A stretch of 64,000 bases of DNA, from NCBI GenBank assembly GCA_002394165.1, contig DGTA01000102.1, positions 54,386 to 118,385 of the forward strand. The letters run 5' to 3'. Source of the DNA: Lachnospiraceae bacterium UBA4348. GTDB lineage: Bacteria; Bacillota; Clostridia; Lachnospirales; Lachnospiraceae. This document shows, piece after piece, positions 1 through 6,790 of this stretch. Numbering within the stretch: position 1 is the first letter of the stretch; each line of letters opens with the position of its first letter. The notes under the pieces were generated by a model. It saw nothing but the letters and a program-made list of their open reading frames with translations. It was not told the origin of the DNA and searched no databases. Position numbers and translations under genes: made by a program.

Positions 1-651
1 ATCGCGGCGGCCATGGCGGGAACGGTTCGCGATACCGGGCTTTCTTTGGAAACACTGGCAAAGGCTGCCGGCCATTTCAGGAATGTGGCCCAGAGGATGG
101 CCGCGGAGGGCCTGATCAGCCCGAAGGTCCTTCGGACCGACCCGAACACCCTGCGCTGGCAGGTGCCCGGAGGCATGCTCTCCAACCTGATCTCGCAGTT
201 GGAGCAGGCCGGCGCCGGGGAGCGTCTGGAGGAAGTGCTGCGGGAGGTGCCGGCCGTGCGCAAAGACTTCGGCTATCCGCCGCTGGTCACGCCCACCAGC
301 CAGATCGTCGGTACCCAGGCCGTATTCAACGTCCTGACGGGCCGCTACAAAAACTTCCCCAAAGAATCAAAAGCGCTGCTCCGCGGCGAGTACGGCGCCC
401 TGCCCGGCGAAGTGAACGAACAGGTGCGCCGCGCCGCCATCGGCGATGAAGAAGTCATCACCTGCCGTCCGGCCGATAAGCTCCTGCCGGAGCTTGAAAG
501 CATCCGCGAGCGCTTCGCGGACATCGCCCGTACCGGCGAGGACGTCCTGAGCTGCGCCATGTTCCCCCAGGTAGCCCCCGACTTTATCCGCAGGCGCGAC
601 GACCTGATCGTGCACGAGATCGAAGTAAAATGGCTTCGAGGGCCCCGTTAA
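1..651 (+). CDS. Pyruvate carboxylase / oxaloacetate decarboxylase alpha-type carboxyltransferase, C-terminal part
   Basis: The frame is open from base 1, so the gene begins outside the window and about 216 codons are visible. The text matches the conserved post-catalytic domain of biotin-dependent carboxyltransferases (pyruvate carboxylase subunit B or oxaloacetate decarboxylase alpha): MAGTVRDTGLSL near the start, TPTSQIVGTQAVFNVL in the middle and FPQVAPDFI near the end. These enzymes move carboxyl groups between carboxybiotin and pyruvate in the cytoplasm. No biotinyl domain (AMKM motif) is present, as in the short OadA forms, so the biotin carrier should be a separate protein. The stop codon falls exactly at the edge of a palindromic repeat, and the last residues (WLRGPR) do not look like a normal family C terminus. 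The tail may therefore have been replaced when the repeat arrived. Confidence 0.85.
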   Translation: MAAAMAGTVRDTGLSLETLAKAAGHFRNVAQRMAAEGLISPKVLRTDPNTLRWQVPGGMLSNLISQLEQAGAGERLEEVLREVPAVRKDFGYPPLVTPTSQIVGTQAVFNVLTGRYKNFPKESKALLRGEYGALPGEVNEQVRRAAIGDEEVITCRPADKLLPELESIRERFADIARTGEDVLSCAMFPQVAPDFIRRRDDLIVHEIEVKWLRGPR

Positions 652-700
652 GGGGTCTGACCCTTTTCGCACGTTGAAGTACGAAAAGGGTCAGACCCCT
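651..700. repeat. Perfect 19-bp inverted repeat with GGGTCTGACCC core
   Basis: The arms are 651-669 and 682-700 (aggggtctgacccttttcg and its exact reverse complement) around a 12-base loop. The left arm shares its first base with the stop codon of the carboxyltransferase. There is no T-run, so it is not a simple terminator. It resembles the REP-like palindromes scattered in Clostridia genomes, and a partial copy of the core lies at 749-765. Confidence 0.8.
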
Positions 701-707
701 CAGCGGA

Positions 708-729
708 AAGCCGCCTGGCAGGCGGCTTT
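708..729 (+). terminator. Stem-loop, probable terminator
   Basis: AAAGCCGCC and GGCGGCTTT form a 9-bp stem around TGGCA. The A and T ends give a short U-tract, so it may stop transcription of the upstream carboxyltransferase gene before RiPP locus A. Confidence 0.5.
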
Positions 730-748
730 GGAAGTACGAAAATTTACG

Positions 749-765
749 AAAGGTGCCTGACCCCT
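749..765. repeat. Single copy of the GTGCCTGACCCC repeat core
   Basis: The string aaggtgcctgacccct ends immediately before the ATG cluster at 766. It is related to the GTCTGACCC palindrome core at 651-700. It occupies the place where the ribosome binding site of the next gene should be. Confidence 0.6.
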
Positions 766-1932
766 ATGATGATGCCTCATATGATATATCTGCTGGCGTG
801 TGCCGCAAATGATATGTTGCCGGATGAGAAGAGAGTCCGCGAACTGACGGAGGATATGGACTCGCTATATAAAATGGCTTCTTTTCACCAGGTGACGGCG
901 CTTGCCGCCTGCGCGCTTTCTTCGGCGGGCGTGAAGGATGCGCATTTTATGCAGGAGCTGGCGGTCGCTTCCTGGAAGGATATGGTGATGTCCGGCCAGC
1001 TGGAGAAGATCGAGAAGGCTTTTGATGAGGCCGGGATGTGGCACATGCGCCTCAAGGGGGCCATCCTGAAGGATTATTATCCGCAGCCGTACCTGCGGCA
1101 GATGTCGGATATCGACCTGCTGGTCGATCCGGCGGCCGAGGAGATGACGGACGGCCTTATGGAGTCGCTGGGATTTGAGAGGAAGAATGATCCGGATCAC
1201 GAGTTTGACAATCACGGAATGTACGTGAAAAAGCCGGTCAGCTGTTTTGAGATCCACTGGAAGCTGATGGGCAGGAACACGCTTTTCAAAAAGGGTTACC
1301 AGTACTATAAAAATGTGGACGGCAAGCTGCTGGCGGATGACGAAAACCCCTTTGTCCGGCATTTTTCGAATGAGGATTTTTACCTCTTTATGGTCGCCCA
1401 CGAATATAAGCACTACAATTTCGGCGGAGTCGGGATCCGCTCGCTCCTGGATGTTTACGTGTACCTGAAGAAATTCAGGAAGAGCCTGGACTGGAAGTAC
1501 ATCGAGGCGGAGGCCGGGAAGCTGGGGATCGCGGATTTTGAGAAAACGAACCGGAAGCTGGCCTGGAAGCTGTTCGCCCCCGGAGGATGGGCGTTCTCAT
1601 CCGAAGAAGGAGAGAACCCGGAGCTTCCAGACAAGGTCAGGCTGACAGAGGAGGAAGACCAGATGCTTTCTTACATTCTCTCCTCCGGAACCTACGGGGT
1701 AAAGGCCCACGTCGCCGCAAACCAGGTGAGAAATATCGGACTTGGCAAGTTCGTGCTGGGGCAGATCTTCCTGCCGATGAAGGTGGTAAAGAAGCGGTAC
1801 CCGTTCTTCTACAGGCACAAGTGGATGCTTCCCGTGCTGCCGCTCTACCACATGGTATCGAGCCGGAGAAAGATCTCGAATATGATCCGGGAGCTCAGAA
1901 ATAAAAAAAGCACCCCGAAGCGGGATGCTTAA
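766..1932 (+). CDS. NTP_transf_5-type nucleotidyltransferase, RiPP locus A copy 1
   Basis: This is a cytoplasmic protein of 388 residues (from 766) of the uncharacterised nucleotidyltransferase family often found beside peptide-modifying enzymes. The minimal nucleotidyltransferase core is visible: RLKGAILKDYYP (residues 95-106) followed by RQMSDIDLLVDP, with metal-binding aspartates D115 and D117. The family is thought to transfer a nucleotide or a nucleotide-derived group, but the substrate is not known. The start is uncertain. ATG codons lie at 766, 769, 772 and 781, and a repeat element sits where the Shine-Dalgarno should be. Alignment with the paralogue at 2276 favours 781 (MIYLLACAAN). 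The end of the gene overlaps a terminator for the minus-strand precursor at 1952-2122. Confidence 0.8.
   Translation: MMMPHMIYLLACAANDMLPDEKRVRELTEDMDSLYKMASFHQVTALAACALSSAGVKDAHFMQELAVASWKDMVMSGQLEKIEKAFDEAGMWHMRLKGAILKDYYPQPYLRQMSDIDLLVDPAAEEMTDGLMESLGFERKNDPDHEFDNHGMYVKKPVSCFEIHWKLMGRNTLFKKGYQYYKNVDGKLLADDENPFVRHFSNEDFYLFMVAHEYKHYNFGGVGIRSLLDVYVYLKKFRKSLDWKYIEAEAGKLGIADFEKTNRKLAWKLFAPGGWAFSSEEGENPELPDKVRLTEEEDQMLSYILSSGTYGVKAHVAANQVRNIGLGKFVLGQIFLPMKVVKKRYPFFYRHKWMLPVLPLYHMVSSRRKISNMIRELRNKKSTPKRDA
1902..1931 (-). terminator. Rho-independent terminator for the minus-strand precursor
   Basis: On the minus strand this reads AGCATCCCG, loop CTT, CGGGGTGCT, then a run of seven T. It begins about 20 bases after the stop of the precursor at 1952-2122. 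It lies inside the last codons of the convergent nucleotidyltransferase gene. Confidence 0.75.
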
Positions 1933-1951
1933 GAATTCGCTGTATGGAAGA

Positions 1952-2122
1952 TCAGCCCTGTCTGCAGGTCTGGGGATTTCCGTGCTCACCGGGATTGGGA
2001 CCGCCTTCGCAACCGTGCTGCCAGCCGTTGTCGCCTCTTCTTCCGGATTCAGAGGAGGTCACGACTTTTGAATAGTCAAACTCGAGCTTTTCAGCTCTGG
2101 GAGAGGTGTAATCTTTCTTCAT
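1952..2122 (-). CDS. Second RiPP precursor peptide of locus A (56 aa)
   Basis: This small minus-strand gene encodes 56 residues beginning MKKDYTSPRAEKLEFDY. Residues 7-17 (SPRAEKLEFDY) are identical to the leader of the plus-strand precursor at 4606, and both leaders continue to a VVTS motif (VVTSS here). The rest is Gly-, Asn- and Pro-rich with two cysteines (C38, C53) and one tryptophan (W34), ending in CRQG. A good Shine-Dalgarno (AAAGGAG, plus-strand 2133-2139) lies upstream. A promoter (2181-2209) and a terminator (1902-1931) complete the unit. The identical leader says it is recognised by the same maturation enzymes as the peptide at 4606. The function of the mature product is unknown. 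Confidence 0.82.
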   Translation of the reverse strand: MKKDYTSPRAEKLEFDYSKVVTSSESGRRGDNGWQHGCEGGPNPGEHGNPQTCRQG

Positions 2123-2161
2123 TATTATGAAGCTCCTTTCAACAGATATACTTTCTGGAGT

Positions 2162-2179
2162 TTTTAACTGTAGTTAAAA
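2162..2179. promoter_or_regulatory. Palindrome over the predicted start of the minus-strand precursor transcript
   Basis: TTTTAAC and GTTAAAA form perfect 7-bp arms around TGTA. The site lies immediately downstream of the minus-strand -10 box, where a repressor would block transcription. Operator function is inferred from symmetry and position only. Confidence 0.4.
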
Positions 2180-2180
2180 T

Positions 2181-2209
2181 ATATTTGCATATCATCGGGA
2201 AATTGTCAA
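2181..2209 (-). promoter_or_regulatory. Sigma-A type promoter for the minus-strand precursor
   Basis: Read on the minus strand: -35 TTGACA (plus 2204-2209), a 17-base spacer and -10 AAATAT (plus 2181-2186). The leader RNA to the ATG at 2122 would be about 50 bases. Confidence 0.6.
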
Positions 2210-2212
2210 TAC

Positions 2213-2238
2213 AGTTTTCAGAAAATTATCCGAAAACT
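2213..2238. promoter_or_regulatory. Inverted repeat in the divergent control region
   Basis: AGTTTTC (2213-2219) and GAAAACT (2232-2238) are separated by 12 bases. The site lies between the minus-strand promoter and the nucleotidyltransferase at 2276. It could be an operator or part of a plus-strand promoter (TTGTCA at 2203 and TTATCC at 2226 are 17 bases apart). Evidence is weak. Confidence 0.3.
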
Positions 2239-2275
2239 ATGAAGCAGATTCGAAGAGAAGGGGGGTGCCCGGGAA

Positions 2276-3370
2276 GTGAACCGTGAAGAGTCTTTAATCT
2301 ATCTGGCCGCGTGCGCGGTGAACAAAAAGAAGCCGGATCTGGCCGTACTCGGGGAGCCCGACCTTGACGATCTGCTGGAGCTGGCCATTTTCCACCAGAT
2401 GGCGGGGCTGACCGCCTATTCGCTGGAGGCCGCGGGCATTTCGGACAGGCGCTTTGCCACGGAAAAAGCCAAAGCCGTCTTCCTGGAGATCACTTATGAT
2501 CAGCAGCGCCGGAGCGTGCTCGAAAAACTCGAGGAGGCGGGGATCTGGTACCTGCCGCTCAAGGGCATCGTCCTGAAAAACGATTATCCCCATCCCGGCA
2601 TGCGGCAGATGTCCGACAACGACATCCTCATCGACCGGGACAGGGCCGGAGATGTCAAGGAGATCATGGAGAGCCTCGGGTTCGAGACGTATCATCTGGG
2701 CGAGAAATACCGGGACGACTACCGCAAGCCGCCGGTGCTCCACTTTGAGATGCACCGCAGCCTGTTCGAGGCCGACTTCCCGGGAGAGGTATTTGAAAGC
2801 TACTTCGAGAACCTGAAAGAGCGCCTTGTCGCGGACGAGGGAAGCTCATACGGATACCATCTGACCAGGGAAGACTTCTATCTGTACATGATCTGCCACG
2901 AGTACAAGCACATCGCGTGGGGAGGCATCGGGCTGCGCGCCTTGCTCGACACCTATGTATACCTGAAAAAGTACGCGAAGGTCATGGACCGGGACTACAT
3001 CAGCCGGGAGCTCAGGAAACTGGGCATCTGGGAGTACGAGAAGAAGAACCGGCGCCTGGCCATGAAGGTTTTTTCAAAGGGAGATATCAGCAGCCTGACA
3101 AAGGATGAGGCGGACATGCTCACCTACTTCATCAACTCCGGCGTGCACGGGACCATGGATCACAGCATCCAGAACATGGCCAGGAGCCTGGGCATCCGGC
3201 GGTACGTGTTCAGCCGCATCCTCCTGCCGATGTATCTGGTAGAGGAGAGATACCCGTTTTTCTATAAACACAAGGCCCTGCTGCCATTCCTGCCGCTGTA
3301 CCGGCTCATCCGGCACACGAAGAATGCAGCGGCGGAAGTGAAGGCCCTGCTGCCGCCCCGAAAAACTTGA
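2276..3370 (+). CDS. NTP_transf_5-type nucleotidyltransferase, RiPP locus A copy 2
   Basis: This is a 364-residue paralogue of the gene at 766, sharing the N-terminal pattern LIYLAACAVN and the C-terminal pattern RYPFFYKHKALLPFLPLYR. The nucleotidyltransferase core is PLKGIVLKNDYP (residues 94-105) followed by RQMSDNDILID, with aspartates D114 and D116. The first acid pair reads DND where copy 1 has DID, so the chemistry is probably kept. The start is GTG, preceded by a purine-rich AGAAGGGGGG stretch. It is transcribed away from the minus-strand precursor and followed, after a strong promoter at 3367, by the radical SAM gene. Its role is probably to modify the locus A peptides, but no substrate can be named. 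Confidence 0.8.
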   Translation: MNREESLIYLAACAVNKKKPDLAVLGEPDLDDLLELAIFHQMAGLTAYSLEAAGISDRRFATEKAKAVFLEITYDQQRRSVLEKLEEAGIWYLPLKGIVLKNDYPHPGMRQMSDNDILIDRDRAGDVKEIMESLGFETYHLGEKYRDDYRKPPVLHFEMHRSLFEADFPGEVFESYFENLKERLVADEGSSYGYHLTREDFYLYMICHEYKHIAWGGIGLRALLDTYVYLKKYAKVMDRDYISRELRKLGIWEYEKKNRRLAMKVFSKGDISSLTKDEADMLTYFINSGVHGTMDHSIQNMARSLGIRRYVFSRILLPMYLVEERYPFFYKHKALLPFLPLYRLIRHTKNAAAEVKALLPPRKT

Positions 3371-3395
3371 CTTGAAGGTTTTCCGACCATATAAT
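3367..3395 (+). promoter_or_regulatory. Strong sigma-A promoter of the radical SAM/precursor operon
   Basis: -35 TTGACT (3367-3372), a 17-base spacer and consensus -10 TATAAT (3390-3395). The first four bases of the -35 box overlap the stop end of the nucleotidyltransferase gene. The start of RNA would be near 3402, about 45 bases before the radical SAM start codon. Confidence 0.75.
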
Positions 3396-3446
3396 GAACC
3401 CAAATAACTATTTTACAGTCACGCTGAAAGGAGCCCTGACAAGCTT

Positions 3447-4574
3447 TTGGATGGTTATGCATTTCTTGATGACCTTAAAGCGCAGAAAAAGAAGGAGAAG
3501 CTGATATTCGACGATTTCTCCGATTTTCTGGAGGAGAAGGCCAGGCAGACGGCGACGCCGATCAACGGACAGTTTGAGCTGACGCCGCTTTGCAACTTAG
3601 ACTGCAGGATGTGCTACGTCCACCTGCAGCCGGAGCAGCTTGATCAGAAGATCCTGGGCGTGGAAGCGTGGAAGAGCCTGATCGACCAGGCCTGGGAAGC
3701 GGGCATGTTCCAGGTGACGCTGACCGGGGGCGAGTGCCTCACCTATCCGGGATTTGAGGAGATCTACCTGTATCTGCACAGCAAGGGCTGCCAGATCACG
3801 GTGCTCACGAACGGAGTCCTGCTTAATGAGAGATGGATTTCATTTTTTAAGGAACATCCGCCGGCGGTGGTCCAGGTAACGCTCTACGGGAGCGACGATG
3901 ACACCTATGAGAGGGTGACGGGGCGCCGGGCGGCCGGGACGGTCATCGAAAACGTGAAGGCGGCAAAGGAAGCGAAGATCGTGACTGTTCTTTCCGTGAC
4001 GCCGAGCGTATTTCTGGGGGAGGATATTTTTAATATCCTGGACCTGGGGAAAAAGCTGGATGTGCCCGTATATATCAATACATCGCTGTTCGATCCCCGC
4101 ACCGAGACCGGGAGGACCGGACAGGATGCGGATGTGGACGCGGAGATGTACGCCAGGATCTGGCGTTACCGCAGAGAGCTTGAGGGCGGAACGCCCAGGG
4201 AGATCCCGGTGGAAGAGCTTCCCGAGGCGGGCGGCCCGTGCCATGAGTGCAGCGAAAAAGGACTTCGCTGCGGAGGCGGACGGTCCGGATTCGTGATCGA
4301 CTGGAAAGGAACCATGCACACCTGCAACCGGCTGTCGTTTGGCAGCTATCCGCTGAGGGACGGTTTCAAGGCCGCATGGAAACAGGTAAATGAGTTCGCG
4401 GAGAATTTCCCCCGCGTGCCGGAATGTAAAGGCTGCGCCTACGAGTCAGTATGCGACGCGTGCGCGGCGAGAATGACAAAATACGCTGAGCCGGGAGAAA
4501 GGCCCGCCCCGTTCTGTGAGATGACCAGATACCTGGTCCACAGGGGAGTGACGACCATCCCGGAATGTGAGTGA
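3447..4574 (+). CDS. Radical SAM/SPASM peptide maturase, locus A
   Basis: The protein has 375 residues. The radical SAM cluster motif is CNLDCRMC (C49, C53, C56), followed by the glycine motif TGGECLTYP. The C-terminal SPASM domain carries many cysteines (CHECSEKGLRC, then CKGCAYESVCDAC) that bind auxiliary iron-sulfur clusters. Such enzymes make carbon-sulfur, carbon-carbon or epimerised links in ribosomal peptides. The gene lies 31 bases before the precursor at 4606, which is the obvious substrate. The chosen start is TTG at 3447, with AAAGGAG at 3427-3433 rather far upstream. No in-frame ATG lies nearby. The N-terminal 40 residues are a charged helix rather than a clear PqqD domain, which fits recognition by the PqqD proteins encoded downstream. 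Confidence 0.85.
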   Translation: MDGYAFLDDLKAQKKKEKLIFDDFSDFLEEKARQTATPINGQFELTPLCNLDCRMCYVHLQPEQLDQKILGVEAWKSLIDQAWEAGMFQVTLTGGECLTYPGFEEIYLYLHSKGCQITVLTNGVLLNERWISFFKEHPPAVVQVTLYGSDDDTYERVTGRRAAGTVIENVKAAKEAKIVTVLSVTPSVFLGEDIFNILDLGKKLDVPVYINTSLFDPRTETGRTGQDADVDAEMYARIWRYRRELEGGTPREIPVEELPEAGGPCHECSEKGLRCGGGRSGFVIDWKGTMHTCNRLSFGSYPLRDGFKAAWKQVNEFAENFPRVPECKGCAYESVCDACAARMTKYAEPGERPAPFCEMTRYLVHRGVTTIPECE

Positions 4575-4605
4575 GATCCCTTTGGAGGGAAAGGAGGACA
4601 TTTTA

Positions 4606-4845
4606 ATGAGAAAGACGTATGTGTCTCCCAGAGCCGAGAAGCTGGAGTTTGACTACGCCAGTATCGTGGTCACCTCCGGGAAAGGGGACCGCGGAAACGG
4701 AAAAGGCTGCGGAAGAGGCCAGGACAATAACGGCGACAGAGGCCACGGGGTCGGCAAAGGCAAAGGCTGCAACGATATTCCCGGACATCTGGCTCCGGAC
4801 AACAATCCCAAAACGGCCCACCCTGTTTTCGGCGGCTGCTGGTAA
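4606..4845 (+). CDS. RiPP precursor peptide, locus A (79 aa)
   Basis: The leader begins MRKTYVSPRAEKLEFDY and continues to IVVTSG. The core is rich in Gly, Lys, Asp and Asn (KGDRGNGKGCGRG, then GHGVGKGKGC) with three cysteines and ends GGCW. An upstream extension of the frame to 4567 exists. ATG 4606 is chosen because AAAGGAGG lies just upstream, and because the minus-strand paralogue starts at the equivalent residue. It is followed by a stem-loop (4862-4890) that may limit read-through, so that peptide RNA exceeds enzyme RNA. It is probably modified by the adjacent radical SAM enzyme. The mature structure is unknown. It does not match a RiPP class I can name. Confidence 0.8.
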   Translation: MRKTYVSPRAEKLEFDYASIVVTSGKGDRGNGKGCGRGQDNNGDRGHGVGKGKGCNDIPGHLAPDNNPKTAHPVFGGCW

Positions 4846-4861
4846 AAGAAACAAGGAGAAA

Positions 4862-4890
4862 AGGCACCTCAGAAATGGGGTGCTTCTTTG
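4862..4890 (+). terminator. Stem-loop with T-rich tail after the precursor (attenuator)
   Basis: GCACCTC and GGGGTGC pair around AGAAAT and are followed by TTCTTTG. The next gene has no other visible promoter, so this is more likely a partial terminator than a complete stop. Confidence 0.55.
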
Positions 4891-4900
4891 TGTGGATCAT

Positions 4901-5998
4901 ATGGAAAAAACATTTTATTACCGGATCGCGTCACTGACGCTGAAAACGCAGCGAAAGATGCCTCACTTCGAGGCCTTCGAATGCGAAGAGACTGATCCCG
5001 ACGTGATCATGGAGGAGACAGAGGAGACCCCGGCGGACGGGCAGGATATCATCTCCGGGGATATGACGCACCGCAAAGTACCGGGCGGATGGTTCTTCCA
5101 CTCGAACCCGCAGACGAAGACCGGCCTGATCGTTTCGGATGATTACGCCCGCCTGCGCTTTATCCCGAAGTACCGGGAGGGCGTGACCGAGAAGGAGGCG
5201 CTGTTCATCCGGGTGGCGCTGGAGTGCCGGCTCATTCAGATGGGCTATGTATCGCTGCACGCGGCGGCGGTGGAGCTTGACGGGAAGGCCTATGCCTTTA
5301 CCGGCCCCTCCGGCATGGGAAAATCGACCCGCGCCGAGGCCTGGGGATCCGGGATAGGCGCGACCCTCATCAGCGGGGACCGTCCGCTGATCGATTCAAA
5401 GACCATGACGCTCTACGGCGTCCCCTGGGACGGCAAGGAACAGAATTACCGGAATGAAAGCTTTGAGCTCGCGGCCATCTTCGACATCCGGCGATCCCCG
5501 GCGGTCCTGCTCCGGAAAATGCGCTTCGAACAGCGGCGGCGGCTTCTTCTGAAGCAGTGCTTCATGCCCATGTGGGACAATCTCACCGCGGCCGCGCAGA
5601 TCGTGAATATCAGCCGCCTCGCATCCGATGCGCAGATCCTGAGGACCTTCTGCGGCCCGGAAGAGGAGGACGGCAGGCTGCTTTATGAGACATTTTGTAG
5701 AGGTGATTTCAAGGAGGAGAGGACAGACATGAAAGCAAAGAGCGGTTTTATTTTAAGAAACATTGTAGGCGAGCACATGCTCATGCCCGTGGATGACAAT
5801 ATCGGCAAATTCGACGGCACGGTCCTGTTCAACGACGTCTCCGCCTTCATCTGGGAGAAGATGAAAGAGCCCGTCTCCCGCGATGACCTTCTTAAAGTCA
5901 TCCTCGACGAGTACGAGGTGGATGAGGCGACCGCGGCGGCGGACCTTGACAACGTCCTGAAGAAGTTTGAAGAGCTTGAAATCATCACAAACGAATAA
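4901..5998 (+). CDS. HPr-kinase-like serine kinase fused to a PqqD domain
   Basis: This 365-residue protein has two parts. Residues 1-276 resemble the HprK C-terminal kinase family seen in lasso and other RiPP loci, with LHAAAVEL, the P-loop GPSGMGKST (135-143), ISGDRPLI and GVPWDGKE. Such kinases phosphorylate a peptide residue in the cytoplasm. Residues 277-365 form a PqqD-like peptide-recognition domain (FILRNIVGEHMLMPV, later VLFNDVSAFIWEKM). The fusion suggests the PqqD part brings the leader to the kinase. ATG 4901 is chosen as the first in-frame ATG of the recognisable domain. Its Shine-Dalgarno is poor, and GTG 4892 is an alternative. An internal ATG at 5729 has a strong ribosome site and may also make the PqqD part alone. 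Locus B has kinase and PqqD as separate genes. Confidence 0.8.
   Translation: MEKTFYYRIASLTLKTQRKMPHFEAFECEETDPDVIMEETEETPADGQDIISGDMTHRKVPGGWFFHSNPQTKTGLIVSDDYARLRFIPKYREGVTEKEALFIRVALECRLIQMGYVSLHAAAVELDGKAYAFTGPSGMGKSTRAEAWGSGIGATLISGDRPLIDSKTMTLYGVPWDGKEQNYRNESFELAAIFDIRRSPAVLLRKMRFEQRRRLLLKQCFMPMWDNLTAAAQIVNISRLASDAQILRTFCGPEEEDGRLLYETFCRGDFKEERTDMKAKSGFILRNIVGEHMLMPVDDNIGKFDGTVLFNDVSAFIWEKMKEPVSRDDLLKVILDEYEVDEATAAADLDNVLKKFEELEIITNE
5711..5731 (+). promoter_or_regulatory. Internal ribosome site and start for a stand-alone PqqD domain
   Basis: AAGGAGGAGAGG (5711-5722) lies six bases before an in-frame ATG at 5729, exactly at the join between the kinase and PqqD domains. Initiation here would give an 89-residue PqqD protein. 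The upstream start at 4901 has no comparable site. Confidence 0.55.
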
Positions 5999-6007
5999 GA
6001 GGCTAAG

Positions 6008-6274
6008 ATGATCAGAAATAAGAATTTTGAGATCGTACAGGTCAACAACGACTACATGGCGGTGCCGACCGGGAAGACGGCGGCCGGCTATGACGGCGTG
6101 GTGACCTTGAGCGAGTCAGGCGCCTTCCTGCTGCGCGCGCTGGACCAGGAGAGGACCGTCGATGAACTGGCGGATCTGCTCACCGCGGAGTATGAGGTGG
6201 ACAGGGAGACCGCCCTCAGGGACATCACACAGATCGTGAAGGATTTTGAGCGGCTCGGGCTGATCGAAGGATGA
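6008..6274 (+). CDS. PqqD-like peptide recognition protein, locus A
   Basis: This 88-residue protein has the PqqD layout: a short beta hairpin (FEIVQVNNDYMAVPTG), then VVTLSESGAFLLRAL, RTVDELADLLTAEYEV and a C-terminal helix RDITQIVKDFERLGLI. PqqD domains bind RiPP leader peptides and present them to radical SAM or other enzymes. It follows the kinase-PqqD fusion by nine bases, with an AAGAGG site upstream, and is similar to that fused domain. Locus A therefore has two recognition domains, possibly one per modifying enzyme or per precursor. Confidence 0.8.
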   Translation: MIRNKNFEIVQVNNDYMAVPTGKTAAGYDGVVTLSESGAFLLRALDQERTVDELADLLTAEYEVDRETALRDITQIVKDFERLGLIEG

Positions 6275-6357
6275 AGGTTTCCGGGCGGCCCGGGTTGACC
6301 GAAGAACAGATAAGAAGGATAAGGTGAATCGTCATCAGCAGGACCAGTTTTGAAGAG

Positions 6358-6786
6358 ATGCTTGAGAAGAACGGCTACCTCGTCTACACCGTGGTGGGGA
6401 TGAGCATGGAGCCGCTCCTTAAGCAGCGCCGGGATATCGTCGATATCCGGGCAAAAGGCGCGGAGCGCTTTCACAAATATGACGTGGTGCTCTACGTGAG
6501 CGGCGGCCGCTACGTGCTTCACCGGATCCTGAAGGTGAGGCCGGATGACTATGTCATCGCGGGCGATCACAACACATTTTTAGAGTACGGGATCACGGAT
6601 GACCAGATCCTGGGCGTGATGACGCGGATCATCCGGGACGGTAAGGAACGATCCCTGACTTCCTGGAAATACAAGGCCTACGTGCACCTGTGGTGCGACT
6701 TTTATCCCGTGCGCATGGGGATCCTGCGCGTGAAGGGAGCGGCCCGGCGCGTGAAGCGCAGGCTTGGGCGGATGAGAAGAGGTTGA
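6358..6786 (+). CDS. S24/S26-type serine protease, locus A
   Basis: This protein of about 142 residues carries the signal-peptidase-like motif VVGMSMEPLLK with candidate nucleophile S16, then YVLHRIL (H55) and GDHN (69-72). The pattern is close to SipW-like S26 enzymes. In this setting it probably removes leader peptide from the modified precursors. No clear transmembrane helix is visible. The tail is strongly basic (ARRVKRRLGRMRRG). The start is uncertain. ATG 6358 lacks a ribosome site, and the frame is open upstream to a stop at 6325, where AAGGATAAGG would suit a non-ATG start near 6331. The paralogue in locus B is longer at the N terminus. The stop is four bases before the exporter start. 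Confidence 0.75.
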   Translation: MLEKNGYLVYTVVGMSMEPLLKQRRDIVDIRAKGAERFHKYDVVLYVSGGRYVLHRILKVRPDDYVIAGDHNTFLEYGITDDQILGVMTRIIRDGKERSLTSWKYKAYVHLWCDFYPVRMGILRVKGAARRVKRRLGRMRRG

Positions 6787-6790
6787 CAGA

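Noticed and set aside
4619..4900. N-terminal extension of the kinase frame
   Set aside because: It overlaps the precursor and the stem-loop in another frame and has no family resemblance; the kinase domain begins at 4901.
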